A stretch of 64,000 nucleotides of DNA from Natrinema salifodinae (GTDB lineage: Archaea > Halobacteriota > Halobacteria > Halobacteriales > Natrialbaceae). Numbering within the stretch: the stretch's first letter is position 1; each line of letters begins with the position of its first letter. Made by a program: the position numbers and the translations under genes. The stretch spans positions 186,001 through 250,000 of the forward strand of contig NZ_FOIS01000002.1 in the NCBI RefSeq assembly GCF_900110455.1. Direction: 5' to 3'. Below, piece after piece: positions 42,666 through 51,941 of this stretch. The notes below the pieces were generated by a model, which searched no databases, had not been told where the DNA came from, and worked only from the letters and a program-made list of their open reading frames with translations.

Positions 42666-43781
42666 CTACGGCGATCGTTTCCGTATCTCGGCGGTCCGCG
42701 TCCCCGAGTAGACGGGTTCGTCGTCCTGGTTGAACGCGATGTGCTCGAACCGGACGGCGCCCGCCCGGTCGGTCGCGGCGGCGTTCTCGGACGATGTCTG
42801 AGAGCTGGTCGAGAGTTTCTCGACGCTGTCCGCGGCCTCGAGCACGCGCGTGAACGCGTAGACGGTGTCGCCCGCCGCGACGAACGTGTGGAACGACTCG
42901 TCGTCGAACCCGACCTCACGCCAGGTCGCCTCGTCGGAGCGGGCGTGGCCCAGCGCGGTCGAGCGGGTGACGTCGCCGTAGGTGACGATATCGCCCGACG
43001 GCGAGTCGGCCATCACGTCGACGTTGTGGTGCTGTTTGGCCGTATTGAGCGTCGAGAGCGGCAGCGAGGCGACGGTGACGGCGTCCTGCGTGCGGCCGCG
43101 CTCGTGGCGGTAGGCGACCGCGGCGTCGCGGTCTTCGGCCTCCTCGAGGGCGGCGACGAAGTCCTCGAAGTGGCCGCCCGCCGGCGTGACGAACTCCGCG
43201 GGGAGGTCGGGGCCGTTCTCTCCCTCTTCCTCCTCGGCGGCCGCAGCGCTGCCGCCGTCGGTCTCGACAGGGTCGCGCCGCGGGATCATATTCGTGCGCT
43301 CGTAGGAGCACAGCACCTCGCCAGTCTCGGCGTCCGTCCCGCGGGTGCGCCAGGAGACGATGCCGTACTGGGGCCGGGAACTCGAGGTCGCCGTGTTCAC
43401 GACCTCGCTCTCGACGCGGAGTTCGGTGCCCGCGTAGACGGGCGCGCCCGGGAACCGCACGTCGGTGCGGCCGAGGAAGTAGCCGCCCTTCTCGCTGAGG
43501 TCCTCGACGGTGATCCCCAGCGTCGCGGCGGTGAGGTAGTCCGGGTGGATCGGCGGCTCATCGAAGCCACGCGCCTCGGCGGCGTCGCTGCGCCAGTAGG
43601 CCGGATCGTGGTTGAGCGTCTGGCCCATCCACTGCTCGTTGCCCCACCGCGTGAGCGTGAGGCCGGGATCGTGTTCGATGACGTCCCCTTCCTCGAAGCG
43701 CTCGAAGTAGTTGCCCTTCTCCTTAGTGTCGGCCCGGTCGAGCGCCTGTGCGAACGCGTCGGGATCGGTCCAGTCAGTCAT
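42666..43781 (-). CDS. mch: Mesaconyl-CoA hydratase (MaoC-type)
   Basis: A 371-residue protein with two MaoC-like hot-dog halves. The first contains ARGFDEPPIHPDYLTAATLGITVEDLS, and the second TYGDVTRSTALGHARSDEATWREVGF. An acidic Ser/Ala/Glu-rich linker of about residues 170-190 separates them. It hydrates mesaconyl-CoA to beta-methylmalyl-CoA in the methylaspartate cycle. Its start overlaps the methylaspartate ammonia-lyase stop by 8 nt, so the two are translationally coupled. Confidence 0.9.
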   Translation of the reverse strand: MTDWTDPDAFAQALDRADTKEKGNYFERFEEGDVIEHDPGLTLTRWGNEQWMGQTLNHDPAYWRSDAAEARGFDEPPIHPDYLTAATLGITVEDLSEKGGYFLGRTDVRFPGAPVYAGTELRVESEVVNTATSSSRPQYGIVSWRTRGTDAETGEVLCSYERTNMIPRRDPVETDGGSAAAAEEEEGENGPDLPAEFVTPAGGHFEDFVAALEEAEDRDAAVAYRHERGRTQDAVTVASLPLSTLNTAKQHHNVDVMADSPSGDIVTYGDVTRSTALGHARSDEATWREVGFDDESFHTFVAAGDTVYAFTRVLEAADSVEKLSTSSQTSSENAAATDRAGAVRFEHIAFNQDDEPVYSGTRTAEIRKRSP

Positions 43782-45057
43782 CTGCGGTCACCTCGTCACT
43801 GGTGGCTGGTAACTGTTCTCGTTCCCGTCGCGCGATCGTCCGTCGCATCTCGTTCTCGACGATCATGTACCCCTCGTCGAAGCCCATCCCCGGCTTGGCG
43901 AGCATCTGCGCGGCGTCGGTCGCGAGCGCGACGTGGGCGCAGGCCCGCGCCGAGGTCGCCGTCTCGTTGCAGGTCCCGCCCAAGTACGCGCGGGTCTCGG
44001 TCCCTTCGCAGTAACGGACCGCCTGGCCGCTCCGATGGATTCCGCCCAGGTCGGGCGTCTTAACCTGCACCAGGTCGGCGGCCTCGGCGTCGACGAACGC
44101 CTGCACGTCCGCGAAGGTGTTACACCACTCGTCGGCGACGATATCGACGCCGACGCCGGCGTCGGCCAGGCCCTCGCGGAGTTCGACCATCGCCTCGATC
44201 TGTTCGGCGCGGCCGCCGGCGTCCATCGGCCCCTCGATCTGGATCGGGAACGGATCGGCGGCGTCCTCGAGCGCGGCGAAGTAGTCGACCACCTCGTCGC
44301 GGTCGTAGGGCGCGCCGAAGGTCTCGCCGATCATCCCGTACACGTCGATGTGGAACCGCGGCTCGTAGCCGTCGGGGCCGAGCACCCGCGAGCGCTCGAC
44401 CAGCCACTCGACGTACTCCAGTAAGGTCTTGCCGTCTGCGCCGATCTTCTCGACGCTGTTGATCAGCGCGTGGGGCAGGACCGGCACGCCCTTGACGAAC
44501 ATCTTCTCGGTGTTGATGTAGCGGTCGTCGCCGGACTGGCCGAAGACCGGCACCGGCTCCGTCGCCGGGTCCGTTCCGAGCGCGTCGGCCAGCACGTCCG
44601 TGCGCGTGGTCGTTGCGGCTTCCGCGGCCGCGGAAAGCAGCGCCTGGGAGACGCCGTACCGGATCGCCGTGTGGAGCCGATCGTCGTCTACTCGCAGTTC
44701 CTCGAGCGTCTCGGCGTTATCGAGGAGGTCGGTCGCGTCGCGACCGACGAGTTCGTCGGCGACGGGCCCCTCGATCACGGGTGCGTACTCCTCGGCCCGA
44801 AACAGCGGGTCGCGCCCGCCGGCGCCGGAGTACTGGACCGCGGCGCAGTCGCCTCGCGCTACGGTGCCGTCTCCGAGTTCGACCTCGACGATGAGCGTCT
44901 CGCCGGCCTGGCGAATCTCGTCGAAGCCGTCGGTGATGGGCTCGCCGTCGTAGGTGAAGCCGTCCTGCTGTGCGCCCCGCTTGATCGCGCGCTGGTCGTC
45001 GAAGAAGAACCCGGCGTAGCCGGGCGTCGCGTGAATGCCTGTGATTTCCGTTGTCAT
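43774..45057 (-). CDS. mal: Methylaspartate ammonia-lyase
   Basis: A 427-residue enolase-superfamily enzyme. With ATG at 45057 the catalytic His and Lys of the Clostridium enzyme (His194, Lys331) correspond to His196 (VLPHALIN) and Lys333 (LVQVKTPDLGG), an offset of only two. It removes ammonia from 3-methylaspartate to give mesaconate. A GTG at 45075 is also in frame and would overlap the glutamate mutase gene. The gene lies between glutamate mutase E and mesaconyl-CoA hydratase, in pathway order. Confidence 0.93.
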   Translation of the reverse strand: MTTEITGIHATPGYAGFFFDDQRAIKRGAQQDGFTYDGEPITDGFDEIRQAGETLIVEVELGDGTVARGDCAAVQYSGAGGRDPLFRAEEYAPVIEGPVADELVGRDATDLLDNAETLEELRVDDDRLHTAIRYGVSQALLSAAAEAATTTRTDVLADALGTDPATEPVPVFGQSGDDRYINTEKMFVKGVPVLPHALINSVEKIGADGKTLLEYVEWLVERSRVLGPDGYEPRFHIDVYGMIGETFGAPYDRDEVVDYFAALEDAADPFPIQIEGPMDAGGRAEQIEAMVELREGLADAGVGVDIVADEWCNTFADVQAFVDAEAADLVQVKTPDLGGIHRSGQAVRYCEGTETRAYLGGTCNETATSARACAHVALATDAAQMLAKPGMGFDEGYMIVENEMRRTIARREREQLPATSDEVTADD

Positions 45058-45064
45058 AGTCGTG

Positions 45065-46513
45065 TTAGACGTCACCCTGTGTCCGCGGGCGGCCGATGAG
45101 CTTGCCGTCGCTGATCGCGTCGACGTCGTCCGCGACCATCCGGAACGACTGGTCGCGGCCCTCGGTGTCGGCGCGCCGCGAGAGCCTGGCCTTGTGAATT
45201 TCCTTGATGTCGTCGTCCATCGCGAGATCGCCCCACTCGAAGATTCGGACGCGACCGTCGTCGTCGCGGGCCGGTAGGACCGCGCCCTTCGCGCTGTCGC
45301 TGGGGGCGAAGGGGACGTCGAGCGCGCCGGAATCGAACGCCTTCAGCGTCCCCTGAACGACGTCGCCGTCGCCGTGCTCGAAGATCGTGTCCATCAGACA
45401 CCGTGTCTCGCGTTCGATGAGATCCTGTTCCTCCGTGATGCCGTCGATGTCGATCTCCTGTTCGATCGCCATGTCGATGACCTGGCGCGTGGTGCGCAGG
45501 CCGGCGGCGTTGGCCTCCTTGGTCGGGACGCCCTGGAACTCCTGGGGCGACTTAGTGATGACCTTGTCCGGCCTGGCGATGGCGGCGGTCATCCCGCCGA
45601 GGCCGATCACGCCGTTGGCGCGGGCCTCGTCCGGCGGGAACCCGCCCATCCACTCGTGGAAGACCGTCGTGACGACGACCTCGTCGGGGAGGTACTCGTC
45701 GCCCAGCTTCTGTAAGGCGTTCAGGGCGGCCACGTCCTGCACGACGTTGCCGACCTGACCGTAGCCGAGCGTGATCGAGCGCACGCCCTGCGTGGCGGCG
45801 AGTTTCCCCTCGACCAGCATGATCGCGATGGCGATCGACGGCGGGACCAGCGTCCCCGTCAGCGGGCCGAACGGCTCGCGGTTGATCCGCACGCCCCGCT
45901 CCGTGTACGCGCCCGCCAGGCGGTCGACGAACTGCCACTTCTCGATAGTCTCCGCTAAGCCGTGGCGCTTCGTGTAGGGGATGTTGTAGGAGATCGGCCC
46001 GCCCTCGAAGCTCTGAAAGCCGCCAGCGAAGGTGATCGCCGCGAGCAGCCTGGCGTCGGGCGTGCCGTGGCGCACCTCGATCGGGGCGTCGATCGACTCG
46101 ATCAGCTCGCGACAGCCGTCGACCCCGTGGTTGACGGCCGGAAAGCCGTTGAGGGTGTCGTCGCCCGTCTCGCGGGCCTTTTCGAGCCCTTGTTGGGCCT
46201 TCTCGTACTCGTTGTCGCGCGTGTACGAGTCGATGGTCGTCGGCAAGAGGTCCGCCTGGCCCTCCCGGTGGAGGTACTCCAGGAGTTCTACCTGATCGTC
46301 GAGCCGGGGGACGCCGGCTCGGGGTTGGAGCAGGGGTTTGTCGGCGGATTCGAGGACGTCGGCGAACCGCTTGTGTGTGGGCAGCGATTCGTGGTAGGCG
46401 ACGGCATCCTCGAAGTCGACGTCCACCCCCGTGGACCAGTTCGATCGGATTTCGTCGTCGATACGCCGTAGCTCGTCGGACGGAATGCGTTCGTCTCGTA
46501 TCATCGAGGGCAT
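45065..46513 (-). CDS. glmE: Glutamate mutase epsilon subunit
   Basis: A 482-residue large subunit of coenzyme-B12-dependent glutamate mutase, the length of the Clostridium GlmE (483). Family stretches are PLLQPRAGVPRLDDQVELLEYL, DSYTRDNEYEKAQQGLEKA, FPAVNHGVDGCRELIE and LRTTRQVIDMAIEQE. Together with the sigma subunit it converts glutamate to 3-methylaspartate by radical rearrangement. ATG at 46513 directly abuts the sigma-subunit stop. It is the first committed enzyme of the methylaspartate cycle in this cluster. Confidence 0.95.
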   Translation of the reverse strand: MPSMIRDERIPSDELRRIDDEIRSNWSTGVDVDFEDAVAYHESLPTHKRFADVLESADKPLLQPRAGVPRLDDQVELLEYLHREGQADLLPTTIDSYTRDNEYEKAQQGLEKARETGDDTLNGFPAVNHGVDGCRELIESIDAPIEVRHGTPDARLLAAITFAGGFQSFEGGPISYNIPYTKRHGLAETIEKWQFVDRLAGAYTERGVRINREPFGPLTGTLVPPSIAIAIMLVEGKLAATQGVRSITLGYGQVGNVVQDVAALNALQKLGDEYLPDEVVVTTVFHEWMGGFPPDEARANGVIGLGGMTAAIARPDKVITKSPQEFQGVPTKEANAAGLRTTRQVIDMAIEQEIDIDGITEEQDLIERETRCLMDTIFEHGDGDVVQGTLKAFDSGALDVPFAPSDSAKGAVLPARDDDGRVRIFEWGDLAMDDDIKEIHKARLSRRADTEGRDQSFRMVADDVDAISDGKLIGRPRTQGDV

Positions 46514-46954
46514 CTACGAACTGATGGTCGCTCGCTCCGACTCGGGTGGGCTGATCCGAAGGTCCTCGCGGAGTGCGGCGATCGCCTCCTCGGGGTCCGT
46601 CTCGGAGTCGAAGACGCGGTCGAATCCGAGCTCCCGGAACTGCCGCCGGGTGTGCTCGAAGTCGTCTTGCCCGACGGCGAGGTTGCCGCCGATGTAGGTG
46701 ACCGCGTCGACGCCCGCGTCCTCGAGGACGCGGTGGAATCCCTGACAGTCCTGCTCGGCGTGCCCGTAGAGCGACGAGACCAGTACGGCCTCGGCGTCGT
46801 GCGCTACCGCCGCCTCGGCGAACTCCGCTTGGGAGGTCTGAACGCCGAGGTTGACGACGGTGAAACCGGCTGCACTGAGGGCTTGCTCGAGGATCGTAAT
46901 GCCGACGACGTGGGCGTCGGAGCCGATCACGCCGAGGACGACCGTTCGGGACAT
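46514..46954 (-). CDS. glmS: Glutamate mutase sigma subunit (B12-binding)
   Basis: A 146-residue cobalamin-binding subunit. All three B12 motifs are present: DxHxxG (GSDAHVVGITIL), SxL (VSSLYGHAEQD) and GG (YIGGNLAVG). The start ATG at 46954 (MSRTVVLGVIG) is chosen over ATG at 46969 because the TATA box at 46981-46990 is 27-36 nt before it. It is the first gene of the minus-strand methylaspartate operon, followed without a gap by the epsilon subunit. Confidence 0.94.
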   Translation of the reverse strand: MSRTVVLGVIGSDAHVVGITILEQALSAAGFTVVNLGVQTSQAEFAEAAVAHDAEAVLVSSLYGHAEQDCQGFHRVLEDAGVDAVTYIGGNLAVGQDDFEHTRRQFRELGFDRVFDSETDPEEAIAALREDLRISPPESERATISS

Positions 46955-46980
46955 CGTATCCAGAACCATGATGAACTGCG

Positions 46981-46990
46981 GTATAAACTT
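46981..46990 (-). promoter_or_regulatory. TATA box of the glmS operon
   Basis: The minus strand reads AAGTTTATAC, 27-36 nt before the glmS ATG at 46954. This gives a leaderless start for the whole methylaspartate operon. Confidence 0.55.
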
Positions 46991-47128
46991 AATGATCTTC
47001 CATGATAATACTCCTTAAACGTCCTAACAGCCTCCCTATGACAGCATCTCACAACAGGGTGGCATCACAACACAAACTACATGATCAATGGTAAAGGTTT
47101 TGGCGATGGTTTCGGTACGTGGCCCTAC

Positions 47129-48349
47129 ATGGGAGCGCTTTCGAATCTTCGCGTGCTGGACCTAACCCAGGTCCTCGCGGGGCCGTACTGTACGATGCTA
47201 CTCGCGGATCTCGGCGCGGACGTCGTCAAGATCGAACGGCCCGGCGGCGACCTCATCCGGTCGAACCCGCCGTTCGTCGACGACCCCGAGGCGGAGGCCT
47301 ACGGGGGCTACTTCCAGAGCGTCAACCGCGGGAAGAAGAGCATCGAACTCGACTTCGGCGACGAGGACGACCGCGCGGACTTCCTCTCGCTCGTCGAGGA
47401 GGCCGACGTCGTCGTCGAGAACTACCGCGCGGGCACGATGGAGAAGTACGATCTCGGCTACGAGACGCTCCGCGAGCGCAACCCGCAGCTGATCTATTCC
47501 TCGATCCGCGGCTTCGGCGACCCGCGCACGGGCGAGACCGACCGCCAGGGCCAGCCCTCCTTCGACCTCATCGCGCAGGCGCTGGGCGGCGTCATGGAGA
47601 TCACCGGCCAGGCGGACGGCCCGCCGACGAAGGTCGGCCCCGGGATCGGCGACCTCTTCACCGCGACGCTGAACTGCATCGGTATCCTCGCGGCGGTCAA
47701 CCACCGCGCACAGACCGGCGAGGGCCAGTACGTCGACACCGGGATGTACGACTCGATGCTCAGCTTCACCGAGCGCGCCGTCTACCAGCAGTCCTACACC
47801 GACGAGCCGCCGACGCGCCAGGGCAACTCCCACCCGACGCTGTTCCCCTACAACGCCTTCGAGACGGCCGACGGCTACGCCGTCGTCGCCGCGTTCAACG
47901 ACAACCACTGGGCCGCCCTCTGCGAGGCGATGGACCGCCCGGACCTCGCCGAGGCGTACCCGACGGCCGCGGACCGCCTGGCGAACCGCGAGGCGCTCCG
48001 CGAGGAACTGGCCGCCTGGGCGGCCGACCGCACGAACGAGGAACTCGTCGGGACGCTCGAGGGCCGCGTCCCGGCCGCGCCGGTCCAGAACACCGAGGAG
48101 ATCTTCGACGACCCGCACGTCCACGCCCGGGACATGCTTGTGCCGGTCGAACAGCCGGGTGCCGACGCGGACGTCGAGATCGCGGGCACGCCGATCAAGA
48201 TGACCGAGACGCCGCCCCGCCCCCGCGGTCGCGCGCCGCTGCTGGACGAACACCGCGAGGAAATTCTGGACGAGGCGGCGGTCGAGACCAAGTCCGACGC
48301 CGAAGACGCGGACGTCGATCCCGACTCCGAGACGACGGCCGACGACTGA
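47129..48349 (+). CDS. mct: Succinyl-CoA:mesaconate CoA-transferase (family III)
   Basis: A 406-residue family III CoA-transferase. The N-terminus LRVLDLTQVLAGPYCTMLLADLGADVVKIERP and RGKKSIELDF are typical, and the catalytic Asp lies in VGPGIGDLFTA at residue 175, corresponding to Asp169 of formyl-CoA transferase. It loads CoA on mesaconate, linking methylaspartate ammonia-lyase to the hydratase. ATG at 47129 is chosen because the frame upstream has a non-family, glycine-rich start. The last 35 residues are a disordered acidic tail. Divergent from glmS. Confidence 0.9.
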   Translation: MGALSNLRVLDLTQVLAGPYCTMLLADLGADVVKIERPGGDLIRSNPPFVDDPEAEAYGGYFQSVNRGKKSIELDFGDEDDRADFLSLVEEADVVVENYRAGTMEKYDLGYETLRERNPQLIYSSIRGFGDPRTGETDRQGQPSFDLIAQALGGVMEITGQADGPPTKVGPGIGDLFTATLNCIGILAAVNHRAQTGEGQYVDTGMYDSMLSFTERAVYQQSYTDEPPTRQGNSHPTLFPYNAFETADGYAVVAAFNDNHWAALCEAMDRPDLAEAYPTAADRLANREALREELAAWAADRTNEELVGTLEGRVPAAPVQNTEEIFDDPHVHARDMLVPVEQPGADADVEIAGTPIKMTETPPRPRGRAPLLDEHREEILDEAAVETKSDAEDADVDPDSETTADD

Positions 48350-48358
48350 CGTCGCCGC

Positions 48359-48652
48359 CTACTCCTTCGCGCTCAGTACGTCGAGTCCGTCCTCCGTGAT
48401 CCGAACGTGGAGGAGCGCGTCCGCCTGGTCCGCGTCCGACGCGAGGTCGGAATCGGAGCCGACGACGTCGTCGAGTTCCGGCGCACAGCCCGCGAAGCCG
48501 ACCTCGTTGAAGCCGCAGGCGCCACAGATCGCGCCGTCGGGCAGCGGCTCGTAGTCGTCGTCCCGCTCGACGGCCGGGAGGTAGCCCTGATCGCTGAGTT
48601 CTTCGCCGCATTCGGTACAGGTGAGCGATTCCGGTGTCGACTCGAGTTCCAT
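48359..48652 (-). CDS. Zinc-ribbon protein
   Basis: A 97-residue protein with two CxxC knuckles at about residues 12-15 (LTCTECGEEL) and 43-46 (AICGACGFNE), a standard zinc ribbon. A Cys at 56 is extra. ATG at 48652 (MELESTPESLTC) is near a TATA-poor spacer shared with the DUF5785-like gene. Likely a regulatory or adaptor protein; function unknown. It is convergent with the CoA-transferase, 9 nt apart. Confidence 0.75.
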   Translation of the reverse strand: MELESTPESLTCTECGEELSDQGYLPAVERDDDYEPLPDGAICGACGFNEVGFAGCAPELDDVVGSDSDLASDADQADALLHVRITEDGLDVLSAKE

Positions 48653-48711
48653 ACCCGGACTGTCAACGGCGGAAAGTAATCCTTTTGCGGGTCCCCTGCA
48701 CACGTCGGAGT

Positions 48712-49038
48712 ATGAGCAGCGACTGGCCAGTCGATCCCGACGGCGAGGAGGGCAGCGAGGGCATGCGCAAGTACGACATGCGGATCATCGCGGACAAGGT
48801 CGACGAGGAGGAGGACTTCCCGCTCAACCGCGACGAGTTCGTCGCGGAGTACGGCGAGTATCCGATTCGGATCAACCACGAAAAGATCGTCGCGATGCGT
48901 GAAATCTTCGAGTACGTCGACGAGGAGGAGTTCGAGACGATCCTCGACATGCACAAGGCCGTCGGGAACGCCATGCGCGAGGGGAACTTCTGGAAGTACC
49001 ACCCACAGGGCAAGGATCCAGAGAAGATCCGCGCGTAA
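48712..49038 (+). CDS. Haloarchaeal conserved protein (DUF5785-like)
   Basis: A 108-residue acidic protein: MSSDWPVDPDGEEGSEGMRKYDMRI in style, then DFPLNRDEFVAEYGEYPIRINHEKIVAMREIFEYVDEEEF, ending GNFWKYHPQGKDPEKIRA. This resembles a small haloarchaeal family I recall as DUF5785. The ATG at 48712 is well supported by the family-like N-terminus. No catalytic residues or membrane segments are visible. It is divergent from the zinc-ribbon gene, 59 bp away. Confidence 0.75.
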   Translation: MSSDWPVDPDGEEGSEGMRKYDMRIIADKVDEEEDFPLNRDEFVAEYGEYPIRINHEKIVAMREIFEYVDEEEFETILDMHKAVGNAMREGNFWKYHPQGKDPEKIRA

Positions 49039-49134
49039 CGCACGCGTCGGCGACGCAACGGACTCGTTCTCCCGCCCATCACGAATCTGGATTGCGTATC
49101 ACTTATACGACGGCGTTCGAAAGAGTCGTCCACA

Positions 49135-49899
49135 GTGACTAACACGCAGGTGACGCTCGTTCAGATCGACAACTACGGGCCGTGGACGGTAACACCCGAA
49201 CCCCGTAGAGAGGCCGACCTCCAGACCATGCAGTCTCGGCTGTACGCGGACGTCTCCCAGTTCGTGGGTAACCGCGGCGGCTACACCTTCTTCACTCGCT
49301 TCGACAACATGATCGCCGTCACGAACGGGCTCTCGATGGAGGATCACGCGCTCCTCCAGGAGACGATCGGCAACCGCTATCCCGTAACGCTCAGCCTCGG
49401 CGTCGCGACCGGGCGGACGCCCGTCCAGGCGCTGTCCGACGCGACCGCACGGGTTCAGGAGGCCGGCAGCGCACAGGACAAGAGCCGACGGGAGTGTCTC
49501 GAGGGCCGAACCATCGAAGACCCCCACCGGACCGACGACGACGTCCAGATCGCCCACTTCGACGTGATCAACGCGACCGGCCAGTACACGGACGAACTCA
49601 ACGCCTTCGACACCTTCATCGAGATCGAGCAGGGGTACGCCGAACTCATGCGCCACATGCGCTACGCCCACGACAGCCTCTCCTTTTTCGTCGGCGGCGA
49701 CAACGTCATCGTCGTCTGCCCGGATCTCGCGGCGGGCGACTACGAGGACGCCATCTACCACGTCGAGGAGGCCGTCGACGTCGAACTGCAGGTCGGCGTC
49801 GGCCGCGGCGAGAGCGCCCACGAGGCTGGCTACGCCGCGAAACACGCCCTCGAAACGTGCCGGGCCGACGGGACCAGGGTCGAACTCGACTTCGACTGA
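49135..49899 (+). CDS. gch3: GTP cyclohydrolase III
   Basis: A 254-residue archaeal GTP cyclohydrolase III (IIa). The start VTLVQIDNYGPWTVTPEPRREADLQTMQSRLYADVSQFV and FFTRFDNMIAVTNG match the GGDEEF-like GCH III fold, as does FFVGGDNVIVVCPDL in the second half, each with a metal-binding Asp pair. It turns GTP into the formylated pyrimidine that starts archaeal riboflavin and F420 synthesis. The start is GTG at 49135, 96 nt after the DUF5785-like gene. Cytoplasmic. Confidence 0.92.
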   Translation: MTNTQVTLVQIDNYGPWTVTPEPRREADLQTMQSRLYADVSQFVGNRGGYTFFTRFDNMIAVTNGLSMEDHALLQETIGNRYPVTLSLGVATGRTPVQALSDATARVQEAGSAQDKSRRECLEGRTIEDPHRTDDDVQIAHFDVINATGQYTDELNAFDTFIEIEQGYAELMRHMRYAHDSLSFFVGGDNVIVVCPDLAAGDYEDAIYHVEEAVDVELQVGVGRGESAHEAGYAAKHALETCRADGTRVELDFD

Positions 49900-49994
49900 A
49901 GGAGCGCCGTATCCCGGAGCCAGAGAACTTCACTGGCTATTTTCTTAAGTGTAGCGGGGGTAGCTTTTAGCCCGTTCGTGGGATTCATTCACAC

Positions 49995-50606
49995 ATGGAA
50001 TCGGAACTGTCCGTCAGGGACGTCCTGGCGAGCGAATACGTCGGCGTCAGCGAATCTGATACCGCCCTGAGCGTCGTCCGGCTCATGCGCGAGGAACGGA
50101 CGAGTTGCGCGCTCGTCCTCCGCGGCACGGAACCCGTCGGAATCGTGACCGAGTGGGACGTACTCGGCCTGGTCGCCGCCGAGCGCGAGCCGGCCGAGAC
50201 GACCGTCGACGAGGTGATGACAACGCCGGTCATCGCGGTCGACCCCGATCGGTCGCTCACCGACGTCGCGACCACGATGGCCCGCGAGAACATCCGCAAC
50301 ATCGTCGTCGAGGACGAGGCCGGCATCCGCGGCCTGGTCACCCAACGCGACGTCATCGCCGCCGCGAGCTCGTTCCAGGCGACGATGACGCCGTCCCGCT
50401 CGGGCGAGCCGCCGGTCGACCGCGAGCGCGCGATCGCCGACTCGGCGGCGCCCCGCGCTCCCGCGGAGAACGCCGACGCCGGCGTGCTACCCAACGGCGG
50501 CGACGAGTACACGACGCAGGGCGTCTGCGAGACCTGTGGCTCGCTCGCGGACGAGCTCTGGGACGCCAACGGGCAACTGGTCTGCTCGGACTGCCGGACG
50601 GTGTAG
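49995..50606 (+). CDS. Double-CBS protein with C-terminal zinc ribbon
   Basis: A 203-residue protein. Two CBS domains span about 5-125 (SVRDVLASEYVGVSESDTALSVVRLMREERTSCALVL and VDEVMTTPVIAVDPDRSLTDVATTMARENIRNIVVED). A disordered linker leads to a zinc ribbon at the end (CETCGSLADELWDANGQLVCSDCRTV). CBS pairs bind adenine nucleotides; the fusion suggests an energy-sensing regulator. It lies 95 nt after GTP cyclohydrolase III on the same strand. Confidence 0.88.
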   Translation: MESELSVRDVLASEYVGVSESDTALSVVRLMREERTSCALVLRGTEPVGIVTEWDVLGLVAAEREPAETTVDEVMTTPVIAVDPDRSLTDVATTMARENIRNIVVEDEAGIRGLVTQRDVIAAASSFQATMTPSRSGEPPVDRERAIADSAAPRAPAENADAGVLPNGGDEYTTQGVCETCGSLADELWDANGQLVCSDCRTV

Positions 50607-50717
50607 CGAACGCCGACCGTAGCTGTCACCTAACGGTAGCGACGGGGCGTCATCGGCCCCCTACGCGGATTTCACCGATAGAAAGACCTTTCGGGTGCCG
50701 CGATGCAGGGGTCGATA

Positions 50718-51941
50718 ATGATCGCGACCCTCGACGACCTGGACGTCGAAGGGACTACCGTCGGTGTCCGCGTCGACGTCAATAGTCCGATCGACGACGA
50801 CGGCACGCTCGCGGACGACGCCCGTCTACGCGCCCACGTCGACACCCTCTCGGAACTGCTCGATCGCGGGGGCCGCGTCGCCGTCCTGGCCCATCAGGGC
50901 CGGCCCGGCGGCGACGACTTCGTCTCCCTCGACCCCCACGCGGATCGCCTCTCGGAACTGCTCGGCCGCCCCGTCGACTACGTCGACGCAACCTTCTCCG
51001 CGGCCGCTCGCGAGGCCGTCAGCGACCTCGAGAACGGCGACTGCCTCGTCCTCGAGAACACCCGCTTCTACAGCGAGGAGTACATGGAGTTCGACCCCGA
51101 GCGGGCCGCCCGAACCCACCTCGTCGAGGGCCTCGAACCCGTCCTCGACGCCTACGTCAACGACGCCTTCGCCGCGGCCCACCGCTCGCAACCTTCGCTG
51201 GTCGGGCTCCCGACCGCCCTGCCCAGCTACGCCGGCCGCGTGATGGAGACCGAACTCGACGTGCTGGGATCGATCGAAGCGACCCCCGAACCGCGGGTCT
51301 ACGTCCTCGGCGGCGCGAAGGTGCCCGACTCGATCGACGTCGCCTGGTCCGTCCTGGAGAACGACCTGGCCGACCACGTCCTCACCGCGGGCGTCGTCGG
51401 CAACGTCTTCCTCATCGCGGACGGTGTCGACCTGGGCGACGCCAGCTCCGATTTCATCTACGATCAGGGCTACTGGGACGAGATCGACCGGGCCGCCGAC
51501 CTGCTGGACGCCTACGGCGACCGGATCGCGCTCCCGCGGGACGTGGCCGTCGCCCGCGACGACGAGCGCTACGAACTCGGCGTCAACGCCCTCCCGCCGG
51601 AAGAGGGCGAGTCCGCGATGGACGTCGGCGAGTCGACGCTCGAGTACTACCAGCGGATCCTCGACGACGCAGAGACGGTCATCCTCAACGGACCCGCTGG
51701 CGTCTTCGAGGACGACCGCTTCCAGACGGGGACCCGACGGCTGTACGGTGCCGCCACGGACGTCTCGACGAGCATCGTCGGCGGCGGCGACACCGCCTCG
51801 GCCTTGCGTCGACTCGGCGTCGAGGGCTTCTCCCACGTCAGCACCGGTGGCGGGGCCGCCCTGCGGATGCTCACCGCCGAATCACTGCCCGCCGTAAGCG
51901 CACTCGAGAATGCCCCCGAGCAACCCGCGGCCGACGATTGA
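50718..51941 (+). CDS. pgk: Phosphoglycerate kinase
   Basis: A 407-residue phosphoglycerate kinase. Hallmarks are VGVRVDVNSPIDDDG (substrate site), LAHQGRPGG, LENTRFYSEE, AYVNDAFAAAHRSQPS, YVLGGAKVPDS, and the nucleotide part VILNGPAGVFEDDRF with SIVGGGDTASAL and STGGGAALRML. ATG at 50718 (MIATLDDLDVEG) is chosen; an in-frame ATG at 50703 adds five residues. It transfers phosphate between 1,3-bisphosphoglycerate and ADP. The 3' end overlaps the next gene by 32 nt. Confidence 0.94.
   Translation: MIATLDDLDVEGTTVGVRVDVNSPIDDDGTLADDARLRAHVDTLSELLDRGGRVAVLAHQGRPGGDDFVSLDPHADRLSELLGRPVDYVDATFSAAAREAVSDLENGDCLVLENTRFYSEEYMEFDPERAARTHLVEGLEPVLDAYVNDAFAAAHRSQPSLVGLPTALPSYAGRVMETELDVLGSIEATPEPRVYVLGGAKVPDSIDVAWSVLENDLADHVLTAGVVGNVFLIADGVDLGDASSDFIYDQGYWDEIDRAADLLDAYGDRIALPRDVAVARDDERYELGVNALPPEEGESAMDVGESTLEYYQRILDDAETVILNGPAGVFEDDRFQTGTRRLYGAATDVSTSIVGGGDTASALRRLGVEGFSHVSTGGGAALRMLTAESLPAVSALENAPEQPAADD

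Noticed and set aside
47081-47128. N-terminal extension of the mesaconate CoA-transferase from ATG 47081
   Set aside because: It encodes a glycine-rich stretch unlike family N-termini; the ATG at 47129 begins directly at the conserved LRVLDL region.
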